Positions 1-7,092 of a stretch of 10,721 nt of DNA are shown in pieces; the first letter of the stretch is position 1; each line of letters begins with the position of its first letter. The DNA is taken from the NCBI GenBank assembly GCA_030633185.1, contig DAOVTG010000070.1:1-10721 (forward strand). The letters are read 5' to 3'. The stretch is from Deltaproteobacteria bacterium. GTDB lineage: Bacteria > Desulfobacterota > Anaeroferrophillalia > Anaeroferrophillales > Tharpellaceae. Made by a program: the position numbers and the translations under genes. A model generated the notes under the pieces. The model was not told the DNA's origin, ran no database searches, and worked only from the letters and a program-made list of their open reading frames with translations.

Positions 1-158
1 CTACTTTTTCCAGTGTAAATAAAATTATGTCTCAATAAAAAAGCGCCCAGTTGTTGCTTTATTTTGCGTAGAGCCTCTTGCGCATCTTCGCGAGCTCTAG
101 CCAGAGCCCTCAGTGCTTCATCTTCGCAATTAGGCATATACACAGGGGTCAGTTCGCC
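1..158 (-). pseudogene. IS110-family transposase, internal fragment (runs off left edge)
   Basis: Read on the minus strand from 158 to 1 this frame is open for 52 codons and gives GELTPVYMPNCEDEALRAL followed by a basic helix (ARAREDAQEALRKIKQQ) and FLLRH...YTGK. This matches the usual pattern of IS110 transposases just after the N-terminal DEDD domain (ELTPVYVP..EDEA..DL.RAR.DA...L...KQ.L..FLLRHG..Y.GK). There is no start codon: the frame begins directly after the TGA stop (159-161) that ends the neighbouring IS4-like remnant, so the piece was joined to it by deletion or recombination. IS110 elements move by a RuvC-like DEDD transposase, often guided by a bridge RNA; neither the rest of the enzyme nor an element end is visible here. 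Whether the element is complete to the left of the window cannot be seen. Family assignment is from recalled motifs, not a search. Confidence 0.72.
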
Positions 159-486
159 TCAAGTAACCAAGCGCAGCAGGAGCTGGACGAATTTTTTTTG
201 TGGTGTTTGTGTAGGCAACGGGCAAATCGATTGAAAACTCTGATCCAGGGCTGCTTCTGCAATGATTTTTCGGACATCGAAAAATGCAAAACTGGATCGT
301 CCACGTATCTTGTGTTTACGTTCGGGGGCTAAATTGTAATTTGTCAGCATAAACCCAGGTTAATGAAGTGGCCATCATGCAGAAGTGTAGATGATTAAGG
401 ACTGCATCAGGATTTCTGGTCTGAGATTTGGAGCTACCGGCCAAAACTTCTTTGGTTAAATGATCAATAATTTTTCCCGTGTTCAT
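159..486 (-). pseudogene. IS4-like transposase C-terminal remnant with frameshift
   Basis: Two overlapping minus-strand frames together give one transposase-like C-terminus of about 108 residues. The first (486-316, 56 aa) carries NPDAVLNHLHFCMMATSL; the second (to 159) continues PERKHKIRGRSSFAFFDVRK and ends CPLPTQTPQKKFVQLLLRLVT. The switch falls at a run of five C on the minus strand (G on plus, 324-328): removing one base would read LQFSPERKHK without a break. FAF.DVRK.IAEAALD followed by a Pro-rich stretch and LLRLV resembles the tail of IS4-group DDE transposases. The DDE catalytic core is absent, so this cannot be an active enzyme. Oddly, the remnant begins with a well-placed Shine-Dalgarno (AGGAG, six bases before the ATG at 484-486), 29 bases after the gpgS-like stop, so a 56-residue peptide could be translated from the operon. 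The first 15-20 residues could instead be the start of a lost native gene. Family level moderately sure; exact IS group not. Confidence 0.62.
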
Positions 487-515
487 AAATTCTCCTCTTA
501 TTAAGTTAATGAAAT

Positions 516-1724
516 TTAGTCATTCATTTTATCGATTACTTCAACTAAGCGACTATTAAAATCAGGGTCAGCGGCGATCACCCGTTGCCAGGCTGCCAGC
601 AGGGGGGTGCCCAGAGGATTTTCCATGAATTTATCGACTGCTTCACCCATGGCTGCCGAAAAGATTTCGACCGCTGAAATCTCGCCATGGCGATTAAAGC
701 GCAGGCCGTTAATCTGTGCCAGGGCATGATAACGTTCAATCGCCAGGCGGGCAAAATTTATATAAGTAACCCGCAGGGTACGAAAAACCGACGGCGTAAA
801 AATCAGACCGTCTTGAGAGAGGATTCTGAAAAGTGTACAGGTGATATCGTTAACCATTTTTTTCAGGCCTTTATCGCTGTCTGGAGAGAGGTTCTGATGT
901 TTATGCTCATAATTATCAACCAACTCCACTTGGCAGATTCTGATCGGAGTTGCCAGCGAGTGGATCTCTCCTAAAGTGGCAATCTCCAGCCCCCAGTCGG
1001 GAGCAATTCTGAGTTTTAAAGCCATATCCGTCGACATCGCAAATTCGCCGCTCAAAGTGTAGCGAAAACTTTGCAGATATTCGAGAAATGAAAGTTTGCC
1101 GAAGATTTTGCTTAAAGCCATCAGCATCGGCATGACATAGAGTCGATTAACCCGGCCGTAGAGTTCATCATTACTGACTCGGGCGTAATAACCTTTACTG
1201 AAGTCATAGGCCAGCGAGGGATGAACCAGAGGGTAGATCAAACGGGCCAGCAGCAGGCGATCATAATTAATAATGTCACAGTCATGCAAGGCAATTACTT
1301 TGCTGTCTCGTTTGCCCAGGATGTAACCGATACTGAACCAGACACCGCGTCCTTTGCCCTGGCAGGCGATGTTAAAACCCTGGCTTTCCAGATAACGGAA
1401 GGTTTCAATTATTTCAGGACTATTCTGCCAGATGATTTTAACGTCACAGGGAAAACCCTCAAACTGTTTTCTGACGATTTCAAACTGTTGACGATCGGCT
1501 TGATCAAGCGAGAGAACAATCCTGTGAATATAGGGAATTGTCGAGAGATGAGAGATGATTTTCGGCATCGCCGGGCCTTCAAATTCCGAATAAAGGGCCG
1601 GTAACAGGAGGGTTATCTTGCGATCGTAAGAAAAGGTTTCGAGTTCGGCTTCAATCTCCATCAAAGGTCGGTTACGCAATAACTGCAGGGTGGTAATCTC
1701 ACTGTTCTGGATGAAATCAGACAT
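516..1724 (-). CDS. gpgS: Glucosyl-3-phosphoglycerate synthase-like glycosyltransferase
   Basis: A 402-residue retaining GT-A glycosyltransferase of the GT2/GT81 type, expected to transfer glucose (or mannose) from a nucleotide sugar to 3-phosphoglycerate, the first step of glucosylglycerate synthesis in the cytoplasm. Visible landmarks: the nucleotide-binding strand ITLLLPALYSEF (about 37-48), GKGRG (123-127), the metal-binding DxD as HDCDI (147-151), FSKGYYAR (175-182), YTLSGEFAM (222-230), DWGLEIATLGE (243-253) and a late histidine-rich YEHKHQ (272-277) that matches the position of the metal-ligand histidine in this fold. About 120 further residues form a helical C-terminus. The ATG is preceded by AGGAG with a six-base gap. 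It lies 20 bp after the phosphatase gene, so the two form an operon and this partnership is the main reason for preferring GpgS over other GT2 enzymes. Donor sugar (glucose versus mannose) cannot be decided from sequence alone. Confidence 0.78.
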   Translation of the reverse strand: MSDFIQNSEITTLQLLRNRPLMEIEAELETFSYDRKITLLLPALYSEFEGPAMPKIISHLSTIPYIHRIVLSLDQADRQQFEIVRKQFEGFPCDVKIIWQNSPEIIETFRYLESQGFNIACQGKGRGVWFSIGYILGKRDSKVIALHDCDIINYDRLLLARLIYPLVHPSLAYDFSKGYYARVSNDELYGRVNRLYVMPMLMALSKIFGKLSFLEYLQSFRYTLSGEFAMSTDMALKLRIAPDWGLEIATLGEIHSLATPIRICQVELVDNYEHKHQNLSPDSDKGLKKMVNDITCTLFRILSQDGLIFTPSVFRTLRVTYINFARLAIERYHALAQINGLRFNRHGEISAVEIFSAAMGEAVDKFMENPLGTPLLAAWQRVIAADPDFNSRLVEVIDKMND

Positions 1725-1744
1725 TTTTATCTCCTGACAGCTTT

Positions 1745-2506
1745 TTATAGATTGTTTAACGTCTCCAGAATCGCCTCACTCCAACCTTCGGGGCCAATTT
1801 TAGAGGTGATTTTTAAATTGTCTATTTCAGGTGTCGTTTGCTCTTTCTCTGGACGACGAACCAGCCAAGGACAATTGACTTTTGATAACATGCTGAAATC
1901 ATTAGGGCTGTCACCTAAGGCAATACTGAAAACCCGGCTAAAATCGGCTTTAAAACGTTCGAGCAGATAAGCGACGGCACTGCCCTTGGACTGTCCAACC
2001 GTCTGTAGATGAAAAAAACGCCCGCCTCTGACCAGTTGTAAACCATAAATGCCGACCGCTTTCTCAAGCCTTCCAAAATCGGTTTCCGGACAGATAAAAG
2101 GCTCGGAAAAACGCCGCAATGCGGCTGTCTTTGCATCCTCAATTGGCAAGCCGGTACGTTCGACAATCTCATTGCTATCCATGTCGCCGAACCCTCGCAC
2201 CGGGAAGCTTGAAGAGAGTTTGACCATCACTTGACGTAAAACTGAATAATTAACTCCCAGATCAATAATTTTGCCATCTTCGAGGTGTATGCCGCCGCCG
2301 TTTTCAAAGACGAAGCATTGATTAAGTCCGATGCGCTCGACCCAGAGCCTGGTCTCGTCCAGAGTCTTGCTGGTTACGGCAATGACTGGTATCTGCAGGT
2401 GGTGACAAAGATCAAGTCCGGTTCGGGCTTTCTCAAAAGAGTAGTCGTCATGGGCCAGGAGGGTCGCATCTAGATCGGTAAAAATAATGACCAATTGGTC
2501 TTTCAT
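1745..2506 (-). CDS. gpgP: Mannosyl/glucosyl-3-phosphoglycerate phosphatase (HAD-IIB)
   Basis: A 253-residue HAD phosphatase of the MPGP subfamily, predicted to remove the phosphate from glucosyl- or mannosyl-3-phosphoglycerate made by the next gene. HAD motif I is IIFTDLDATLL (nucleophile Asp11, acid/base Asp13); motif II is AVTSKT (Ser46, Lys47); motif III is the Lys in GQSKGSAV (174); motif IV is GDSPND (Asp199, Asp203). The cap segment RGGRFFHLQ (160-168) and the ENGGGIHLEDG stretch (68-78) are hallmarks of the MPGP group. Length is normal for the family. Motif I carries Ala where most HAD enzymes have Gly (DxDGT), a conservative change. Only a weak Shine-Dalgarno is visible before the ATG. 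It is the first gene of the minus-strand operon, 20 bp ahead of the synthase. Substrate sugar is undecided; the HAD-IIB/MPGP assignment is firm. Confidence 0.82.
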   Translation of the reverse strand: MKDQLVIIFTDLDATLLAHDDYSFEKARTGLDLCHHLQIPVIAVTSKTLDETRLWVERIGLNQCFVFENGGGIHLEDGKIIDLGVNYSVLRQVMVKLSSSFPVRGFGDMDSNEIVERTGLPIEDAKTAALRRFSEPFICPETDFGRLEKAVGIYGLQLVRGGRFFHLQTVGQSKGSAVAYLLERFKADFSRVFSIALGDSPNDFSMLSKVNCPWLVRRPEKEQTTPEIDNLKITSKIGPEGWSEAILETLNNL

Positions 2507-2835
2507 GATATCATCAATTATTTGTGACTATTAAGGTTCTGTCCTCAAACTGTGTCGATGCTGTTGATACCCATGATTTTTTTGAAACTTTTGACTTGTC
2601 TCAGTACAGCTATCTCTTTTTTTAAAAAAAAGTCAATAAACAGATGATAAAAATTAAAGTGATTATGAAAATATTTTAACTGTTATTGGTTGAATTTCAA
2701 TGCTAAAAGGGCAATAAAATAATTGACAGAAATAATCGAAACCAGTAAAGCAGGCCGATTCCGGTTTGGGATGTTCATATTATTCAGCAGTTACGTTGAT
2801 TTTAAATTATAATTTAGAATGGAGACTTTTACGAG
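2507..2835. promoter_or_regulatory. AT-rich divergent intergenic region with candidate promoters
   Basis: This 329-bp spacer separates the minus-strand gpgP-gpgS operon from the plus-strand thioredoxin-like gene and must hold both promoters. Toward the plus strand there is a perfect -35 TTGACA at 2723-2728, but the 17-bp-spaced -10 (TAAAGC, 2746-2751) is poor. A TATAAT at 2808-2813 lacks a good -35. Toward the minus strand TTGACT (2636-2631) is followed by a T7A7 tract and a weak -10. The same TTGACTT word recurs inverted (2591-2597 and 2630-2636, a 7-bp inverted repeat around a 32-base loop), which could be a binding site or chance in AT-rich DNA. No ORF, tRNA or terminator was recognised. 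Confidence 0.35.
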
Positions 2836-3798
2836 ATGTTGAGAAGCAAGAGCACCTTACTGTTATTGTTGTTGGTATTTTTTGTTGCAGGTTCAGCCGG
2901 CGCAGCGTCGGATAATCTTTGGCAGACCGATTTCGCCGCGGCCAAAGCCCAGGCGGTCAAGGAGAAGAAATTTCTGCTCCTCGATTTTACCGGTTCCGAC
3001 TGGTGTGGTTGGTGTACAAAGCTTAAAAAAGAGGTCTTCAATCAAGAACTTTTCAAAAAAGAGGCTTCTAAAGACTTTGTCCTGGTAGAGCTTGATTTTC
3101 CCAAAAAAAGCAAGCTTGAGGAGAAACTTGCCCAACAGAATAAGGCCCTCTCTCAAGAGTATGGCATCACCGGTTTCCCGGCGATTATCTTGGTTGATGC
3201 CGATGGGGGCGAGTTTGCCCGTACCGGTTATCAGCCGGGCGGCCCACAGGCCTATCTCGATAGCTTGCAGGGTTTTATTAAAGATTTTCAGCAGTTCTTG
3301 GACTTAAAGAAAGATGCCTTAAAGTTAAGCGGGGTGGAGAAAGCTAAAAAGCTTGATCAGGCGATCACTCTGCTAGTGCAAAACGGTAGTCAGCGCGATT
3401 ATGACAAACTGGCTGATGAGATCATTGCTCTCGATAAGAGTGGTAAAGCCGGTTTGCGGCCCAAGTATGAATTGCCGCGAAAACTCAACGCGATTGAGGC
3501 TCAGCTTGATAAGGATAAGGATTATGACAAGGCCGTGGTAGAACTCGACAAACTGGCTCCGACGGCCGTTTCGGTACCTTCTCTTTTGCAGCAGGTCTAC
3601 CTTTTTCAGGCCGGTGTCTTGATTAAGGGTAAGGGCGATAAAAAGAGAGGTCTTGAAAAACTGGAGCTGGCCCAGAAAGCTGCGCCCGAGACCAAAACCG
3701 GTCAGCAGTTGGTCAAGTTTATTGCCCGCATGAAACAGGAACCTAAACCTGGTGCAAAGCCGGGGCCTAACGTCACCGTCGTGGATCCCCAAAAATAA
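2836..3798 (+). CDS. Exported thioredoxin-fold protein with CGWC motif and long helical tail
   Basis: A 320-residue protein beginning with a Sec signal peptide: MLRSKS, a hydrophobic core rich in Leu (7-18), then GSAGAAS with a likely type I cleavage after about residue 23. No lipobox cysteine is present, so it should be soluble in the periplasm. A thioredoxin-like domain follows (about 27-150): LLLDFTGSDWCGWCTKLKKE holds the redox pair Cys57/Cys60, and GFPA (113-116) carries the cis-proline. This WCGWC form is typical of the thioredoxin_7/DUF255-like exported thioredoxins rather than of TrxA (WCGPC). Residues 150-300 are Lys/Leu-rich, probably helical with TPR-like character, and the end is Pro/Gly-rich. 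A GGAG lies 11 bases before the ATG, a long spacing. It precedes the metalloprotease by 43 bp on the same strand. Role as a disulfide reductase or isomerase is family inference; the substrate is unknown. Confidence 0.72.
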   Translation: MLRSKSTLLLLLLVFFVAGSAGAASDNLWQTDFAAAKAQAVKEKKFLLLDFTGSDWCGWCTKLKKEVFNQELFKKEASKDFVLVELDFPKKSKLEEKLAQQNKALSQEYGITGFPAIILVDADGGEFARTGYQPGGPQAYLDSLQGFIKDFQQFLDLKKDALKLSGVEKAKKLDQAITLLVQNGSQRDYDKLADEIIALDKSGKAGLRPKYELPRKLNAIEAQLDKDKDYDKAVVELDKLAPTAVSVPSLLQQVYLFQAGVLIKGKGDKKRGLEKLELAQKAAPETKTGQQLVKFIARMKQEPKPGAKPGPNVTVVDPQK

Positions 3799-3805
3799 TT
3801 TTTCC

Positions 3806-3840
3806 TTAGCCATCCTATGACTTATTGCGAGTACATTAAT
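3806..3840 (+). repeat. Dispersed intergenic repeat, copy A
   Basis: This 35-bp element fills most of the 43-bp gap between the thioredoxin-like gene and the metalloprotease gene. It starts TTAGCCATCC, has a central TGACTTATTGCGAG and ends ATTAAT. By eye it matches copy C (9100-9134) at 28 of 35 positions without gaps. It ends two bases before the ATG at 3842, so it is the immediate 5' untranslated region of that gene and leaves no room for a normal Shine-Dalgarno. Confidence 0.72.
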
Positions 3841-3841
3841 T

Positions 3842-6775
3842 ATGCCTAGTTCAACTTTTTTACTGCGTGACGAACACTCGATAGAGGCTTTAAACCTTAA
3901 AGTGCAATCCTTTGTTCATCGAGTGACCGGGGCTGAACATTACCATTTGGCCGCCGATAATCCGGAAAATGTTTTTATGGTTGGGTTTCGGACAGCTCCG
4001 ACCGATTCGACCGGGGTGGCTCATATTTTAGAGCATACCGTCTTGTGCGGGAGCCGGCGTTTCCCGGTGCGTGATCCTTTTTTCATGATGCTCAGGCGTT
4101 CATTGAATACCTTCATGAATGCCTTTACCAGCAGTGACTGGACCGCTTATCCCTTCGCCAGCCAGAATCGCAAAGACTATTTCAACCTTCTCGATGTCTA
4201 TCTTGATGCGGTCTTTTTTCCGCGTCTTGATGAACTTGATTTCGCCCAAGAGGGACATCGCCTAGAATTTACCGACCCGGCTGACAGTTTATCGCCATTA
4301 ACTATTAAGGGGGTTGTCTATAACGAGATGCAGGGGGCGATGGCAAATCCTGTCAGTTTTCTCTGGCAGGGGCTTTCTGATCATCTTTTTCCGAGTGCAA
4401 CCTATCGTTTCAACAGCGGCGGCGACCCCGAGATCATTCCTTCGTTAACCCATGCTAAACTTAAAGAGTTTCACCAGCGTAATTATCATCCTAGTAATGC
4501 GTTTTTTCTTACTTATGGTGATTTACCGGCGATAAAGTTGCAGGAGGTTTTTGAAGAGCGGGCCTTGAAAGAGTTTGTTCAAGAAGTTGGGGCCCCTTTT
4601 CTGGTGGCCTCGGAGAAACGTCTAACGGCCCCCATTGTTGTCCGTGAGAGTTTTCCGGCGGAGGCTTTAGAGTCGGCTGAAAATGATGATCGCAGTCATG
4701 TTATTATGGCTTGGTTGTTGGAGTCTGAAAACACCCTTGAAAGTCTTATCGAAGCCCATCTGCTGGCCGCAGTTCTCTTAGACAATAGTTCATCACCGCT
4801 GCTCGACGCCCTTGAAACGACGACATTGGGGAGAGCTCCTTCACCGCTTTGTGGACTTGATGATGACCATAAGGAGATGATTTTTTGTTGCGGTCTCGAA
4901 GGTTGTGCCGCCGAATCCGGGCTTGAGGTTGAAGAGTTGATTCTTAAGACCCTTAACAAAGTTGCGCTTGAAGGTCTGCCTCTTGAGCAGGTCGAAGCGG
5001 TTTTGCATCAGATTGAATTGTCACGCCGTGAAATTGGTGGAGACGGCTATCCTTATGGTCTGCAACTCTTGCTGGCGGTTTTTCCGGCCGTGGTTCATCA
5101 AGGTTCAGTGGTAGAGCGCCTCGATATCGATTCGGTACTCGATAAGTTGCGGCAAAAGATTAAGGAACCCGGTTATATTGCTGGACTCCTGCAACGCTTG
5201 ATCCTTAACAATCCCCATCGTGTACGGCTGACCATGGAGCCGGATAGCGATCTTGCGTCGCAACGGGAAAAGGCTTTGCAAGCTCGCTTGCGGGCCCGTC
5301 TCCAAGCACTTGACAACCAACAAAGGCAGGATCTGATTGAACGGGCCGCGACGCTGACGGCTCGTCAGCAGGAGCAGGACGATCCTGAAATCCTGCCCCG
5401 TGTCGGTCTTGAAGATGTTCCTGATAAATTGCCGATCCCGCTCGGCAAAGAGGGGGATGCACGATTACCTCTTACCTACTATGCTGCCGGAACTAACGGA
5501 ATTGTCTATCAACAGGTGATCTTTGATCTGCCTGAGTTAGATAGTGAGATGCTCGACCTGTTACCCGATTATTCATCCTGTTTGACCGAATTGGGCTGTA
5601 ATGGTCTCGACTACCGGCAAACCCAGGCCTGGCAGGCGCGGGTCAGCGGCGGTATCGGAGCCTATTACAAAGTGCGCGGGGCTATCGATGACAACGCTCA
5701 GGTCAAAGGGCTTTTTGTTATTTCCGGCCGTGCCTTGCAGCGCAATTACGGGGCTTTGACCAAATTGATGGGCAAGACCCTGGAGAGTGTTCGTTTTGAT
5801 GAAGTCGAGCATATTCGGGAAATTATGGCTCAGAGTCTGGCTCATCAGGAGCAGCAGGTAACCGCCGCCGGCCACCTTCTGGCGATGCGGGCGGCTTCTG
5901 CCGGCTGTAGCTCTCTGGCGGCTTTAGGTCACCGGGTGCATGGTTTGGCAGGGCTTAAAGAACTCAAAAAACTTTATCTTGAACTGGCCGATCCAAAAGG
6001 TGACGCGCTTAACGAATTTAGTCGTAAGTTGGAACTTCTTCATGAAAAAATAGTGTCGGCCCCGCGTCAATTTCTACTGGTTGCCGAAGAGGATCACGAG
6101 GTCGGTTTGACGGCGGAGTTGCAATCGGGTTGGCAGAGCTGTAAGCTGGATTTAAAGGCAGGATTTAAAGAGTTCAGTCTGGCCTCCGAAAAAAGTCTGG
6201 TACGTCAAGCCTGGACCACCGACACAAAAGTTAATTTCTGTGCCAAAGCCTATCCGACGGTAGCCATCGCTCATCCTGATGCGGCTCCCCTGGCGGTGCT
6301 TGGCGGTTTTCTGCGTAATGGTTATCTCCATCGTGTTATTCGGGAAGAGGGTGGTGCTTATGGCGGTGGGGCCGGACATGATCCCGTCAGTGCGGCTTTT
6401 CGTTTCTACTCCTATCGCGATCCCCGTCTTGGTGCGACCCTTGATGATTTTGACCGTTCTCTGATCTGGCTCCAAGAGGAAAAACATGAAGCCCGCCAGG
6501 TTGAAGAGGCGATTTTAGGGGTTGTCAGCCAGATCGACAAGCCGGGATCACCCGCCGGTCGAGCCAAACAAGCTTTTTATGACGGACTCTACGGTCGTGA
6601 ACCGGAATTTTTACGGGCCTACCGCCGCCGGGTTTTGGCGGTTACGTTGGAGGATCTACAGCGAGTTGCCGAAACCTATCTTAAACCGGAGATTGCCGGA
6701 ATCGCCGTTTTGACCGATCCCAAAAGCGCGGCACTCAATGCCGATGTTCTGGGTCTGGATGTGATAGATTTGTAG
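3842..6775 (+). CDS. M16C zinc metalloprotease, presequence protease (PreP) type
   Basis: A 977-residue insulinase-superfamily peptidase of the M16C (PreP/Cym1/falcilysin) group, a two-halves clam-shell enzyme that degrades unfolded peptides in an enclosed chamber. The inverted zinc motif HxxEH is HILEH (61-65: zinc ligands His61 and His65, catalytic Glu64) in the canonical context HTVLCGS; the distal zinc ligand is Glu162 in GVVYNEMQGAMANP. The middle region (roughly 450-700) corresponds to the M16C-associated linker domain, and the C-terminal inactive half carries REEGGAYGGGAGHDP and the FRFYSYRDPRL segment, which supply the conserved Tyr/Arg that complete the active site. Length is normal (about 970-1000). 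There is no signal peptide, so it is probably cytoplasmic. No Shine-Dalgarno precedes the ATG, an in-frame stop (TGA, 3818-3820) rules out an upstream start, and the leader is repeat copy A. It may be co-transcribed with the preceding gene; a functional link is not shown. Confidence 0.88.
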   Translation: MPSSTFLLRDEHSIEALNLKVQSFVHRVTGAEHYHLAADNPENVFMVGFRTAPTDSTGVAHILEHTVLCGSRRFPVRDPFFMMLRRSLNTFMNAFTSSDWTAYPFASQNRKDYFNLLDVYLDAVFFPRLDELDFAQEGHRLEFTDPADSLSPLTIKGVVYNEMQGAMANPVSFLWQGLSDHLFPSATYRFNSGGDPEIIPSLTHAKLKEFHQRNYHPSNAFFLTYGDLPAIKLQEVFEERALKEFVQEVGAPFLVASEKRLTAPIVVRESFPAEALESAENDDRSHVIMAWLLESENTLESLIEAHLLAAVLLDNSSSPLLDALETTTLGRAPSPLCGLDDDHKEMIFCCGLEGCAAESGLEVEELILKTLNKVALEGLPLEQVEAVLHQIELSRREIGGDGYPYGLQLLLAVFPAVVHQGSVVERLDIDSVLDKLRQKIKEPGYIAGLLQRLILNNPHRVRLTMEPDSDLASQREKALQARLRARLQALDNQQRQDLIERAATLTARQQEQDDPEILPRVGLEDVPDKLPIPLGKEGDARLPLTYYAAGTNGIVYQQVIFDLPELDSEMLDLLPDYSSCLTELGCNGLDYRQTQAWQARVSGGIGAYYKVRGAIDDNAQVKGLFVISGRALQRNYGALTKLMGKTLESVRFDEVEHIREIMAQSLAHQEQQVTAAGHLLAMRAASAGCSSLAALGHRVHGLAGLKELKKLYLELADPKGDALNEFSRKLELLHEKIVSAPRQFLLVAEEDHEVGLTAELQSGWQSCKLDLKAGFKEFSLASEKSLVRQAWTTDTKVNFCAKAYPTVAIAHPDAAPLAVLGGFLRNGYLHRVIREEGGAYGGGAGHDPVSAAFRFYSYRDPRLGATLDDFDRSLIWLQEEKHEARQVEEAILGVVSQIDKPGSPAGRAKQAFYDGLYGREPEFLRAYRRRVLAVTLEDLQRVAETYLKPEIAGIAVLTDPKSAALNADVLGLDVIDL

Positions 6776-6780
6776 GTCAA

Positions 6781-6815
6781 AATAGCCATCCCGTGGTTTT
6801 TTTACGATAGGGTCA
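6781..6815 (+). repeat. Dispersed intergenic repeat, copy B
   Basis: The second member of the repeat family, with TAGCCATCCCGTG followed by a T-rich run, TTTACGA and GGGTCAA. It has one extra base relative to copy C and differs in the centre (GGTTTTTTT for GACTTTTT). It lies in the convergent junction between the metalloprotease stop and the DUF3343 gene, and overlaps the last codons and TAA stop (6802-6804) of the latter. It therefore sets the C-terminus of that protein. The T run is not preceded by a hairpin, so it is not an obvious terminator. Confidence 0.7.
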
Positions 6816-7092
6816 ACAGAAGCTGGAAGTTACGGTCGGATTTTCCATTCCCTTTTTTGCATTGATATATCATAACGTCGCAGGTAAAAGTCGCTTTTTC
6901 AAGATTTGCTCTAATCTTATCCAGGTCACTTGGGCAACAAGCCAGACTCATACCGCAGTCGGAGCTGAGTTCTCTGGGCACCGGTATCATGTCGACCGGG
7001 ATGTCAGCCTTGAGCAGCAGCTCTTCAGCCAGCATGACATTGTGAATCGAATGGAAAATCAGATAGAGTTTCAGTTCTTGCGGATCAGTCAT
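6802..7092 (-). CDS. DUF3343 protein, putative Se/S carrier-like
   Basis: A protein of about 96 residues with the DUF3343 pattern: a first strand KLYLIFHSIHNVMLAEELL, then IPVDMIPVPRELSSDCGMSL with a conserved Cys and a following ACCP pair, then a helix DLDKIRANLEKA. DUF3343 proteins have been proposed as selenium or sulfur carriers because they co-occur with selenium genes; no reaction is established. The longer reading from 7107 uses a TTG, but GGAGGT (7102-7097) lies inside that extension and is four bases before the ATG at 7092 (one base before another ATG at 7095), so I place the start at 7092. The gene overlaps the end of the cysteine desulfurase gene by a few bases, implying translational coupling. 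Its last few codons, from about LTLS to the TAA, are inside repeat copy B, so its C-terminus may have been altered by the insertion. Confidence 0.78.
   Translation of the reverse strand: MTDPQELKLYLIFHSIHNVMLAEELLLKADIPVDMIPVPRELSSDCGMSLACCPSDLDKIRANLEKATFTCDVMIYQCKKGNGKSDRNFQLLLTLS

Noticed and set aside
78..332. 84-codon plus-strand frame at the left end
   Set aside because: Antisense to the IS110 and IS4-like remnants, whose reading direction is minus.
1221..1604. 127-codon plus-strand frame inside the glycosyltransferase gene
   Set aside because: It lies entirely antisense to the recognised glycosyltransferase, whose motifs are in the other strand; no independent signals.
2591..2636. 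Terminator formed by the TTGACTT inverted repeat and the T7A8 tract
   Set aside because: Arms are only 7 bp, AT-rich and 32 bases apart, and no gene ends nearby on either strand.
6776..6810. Rho-independent terminator between the convergent genes, suggested by the T7 run in repeat B
   Set aside because: No stem-loop precedes the T run on either strand; the T run is a feature of the repeat, shared in shorter form with copies A and C.
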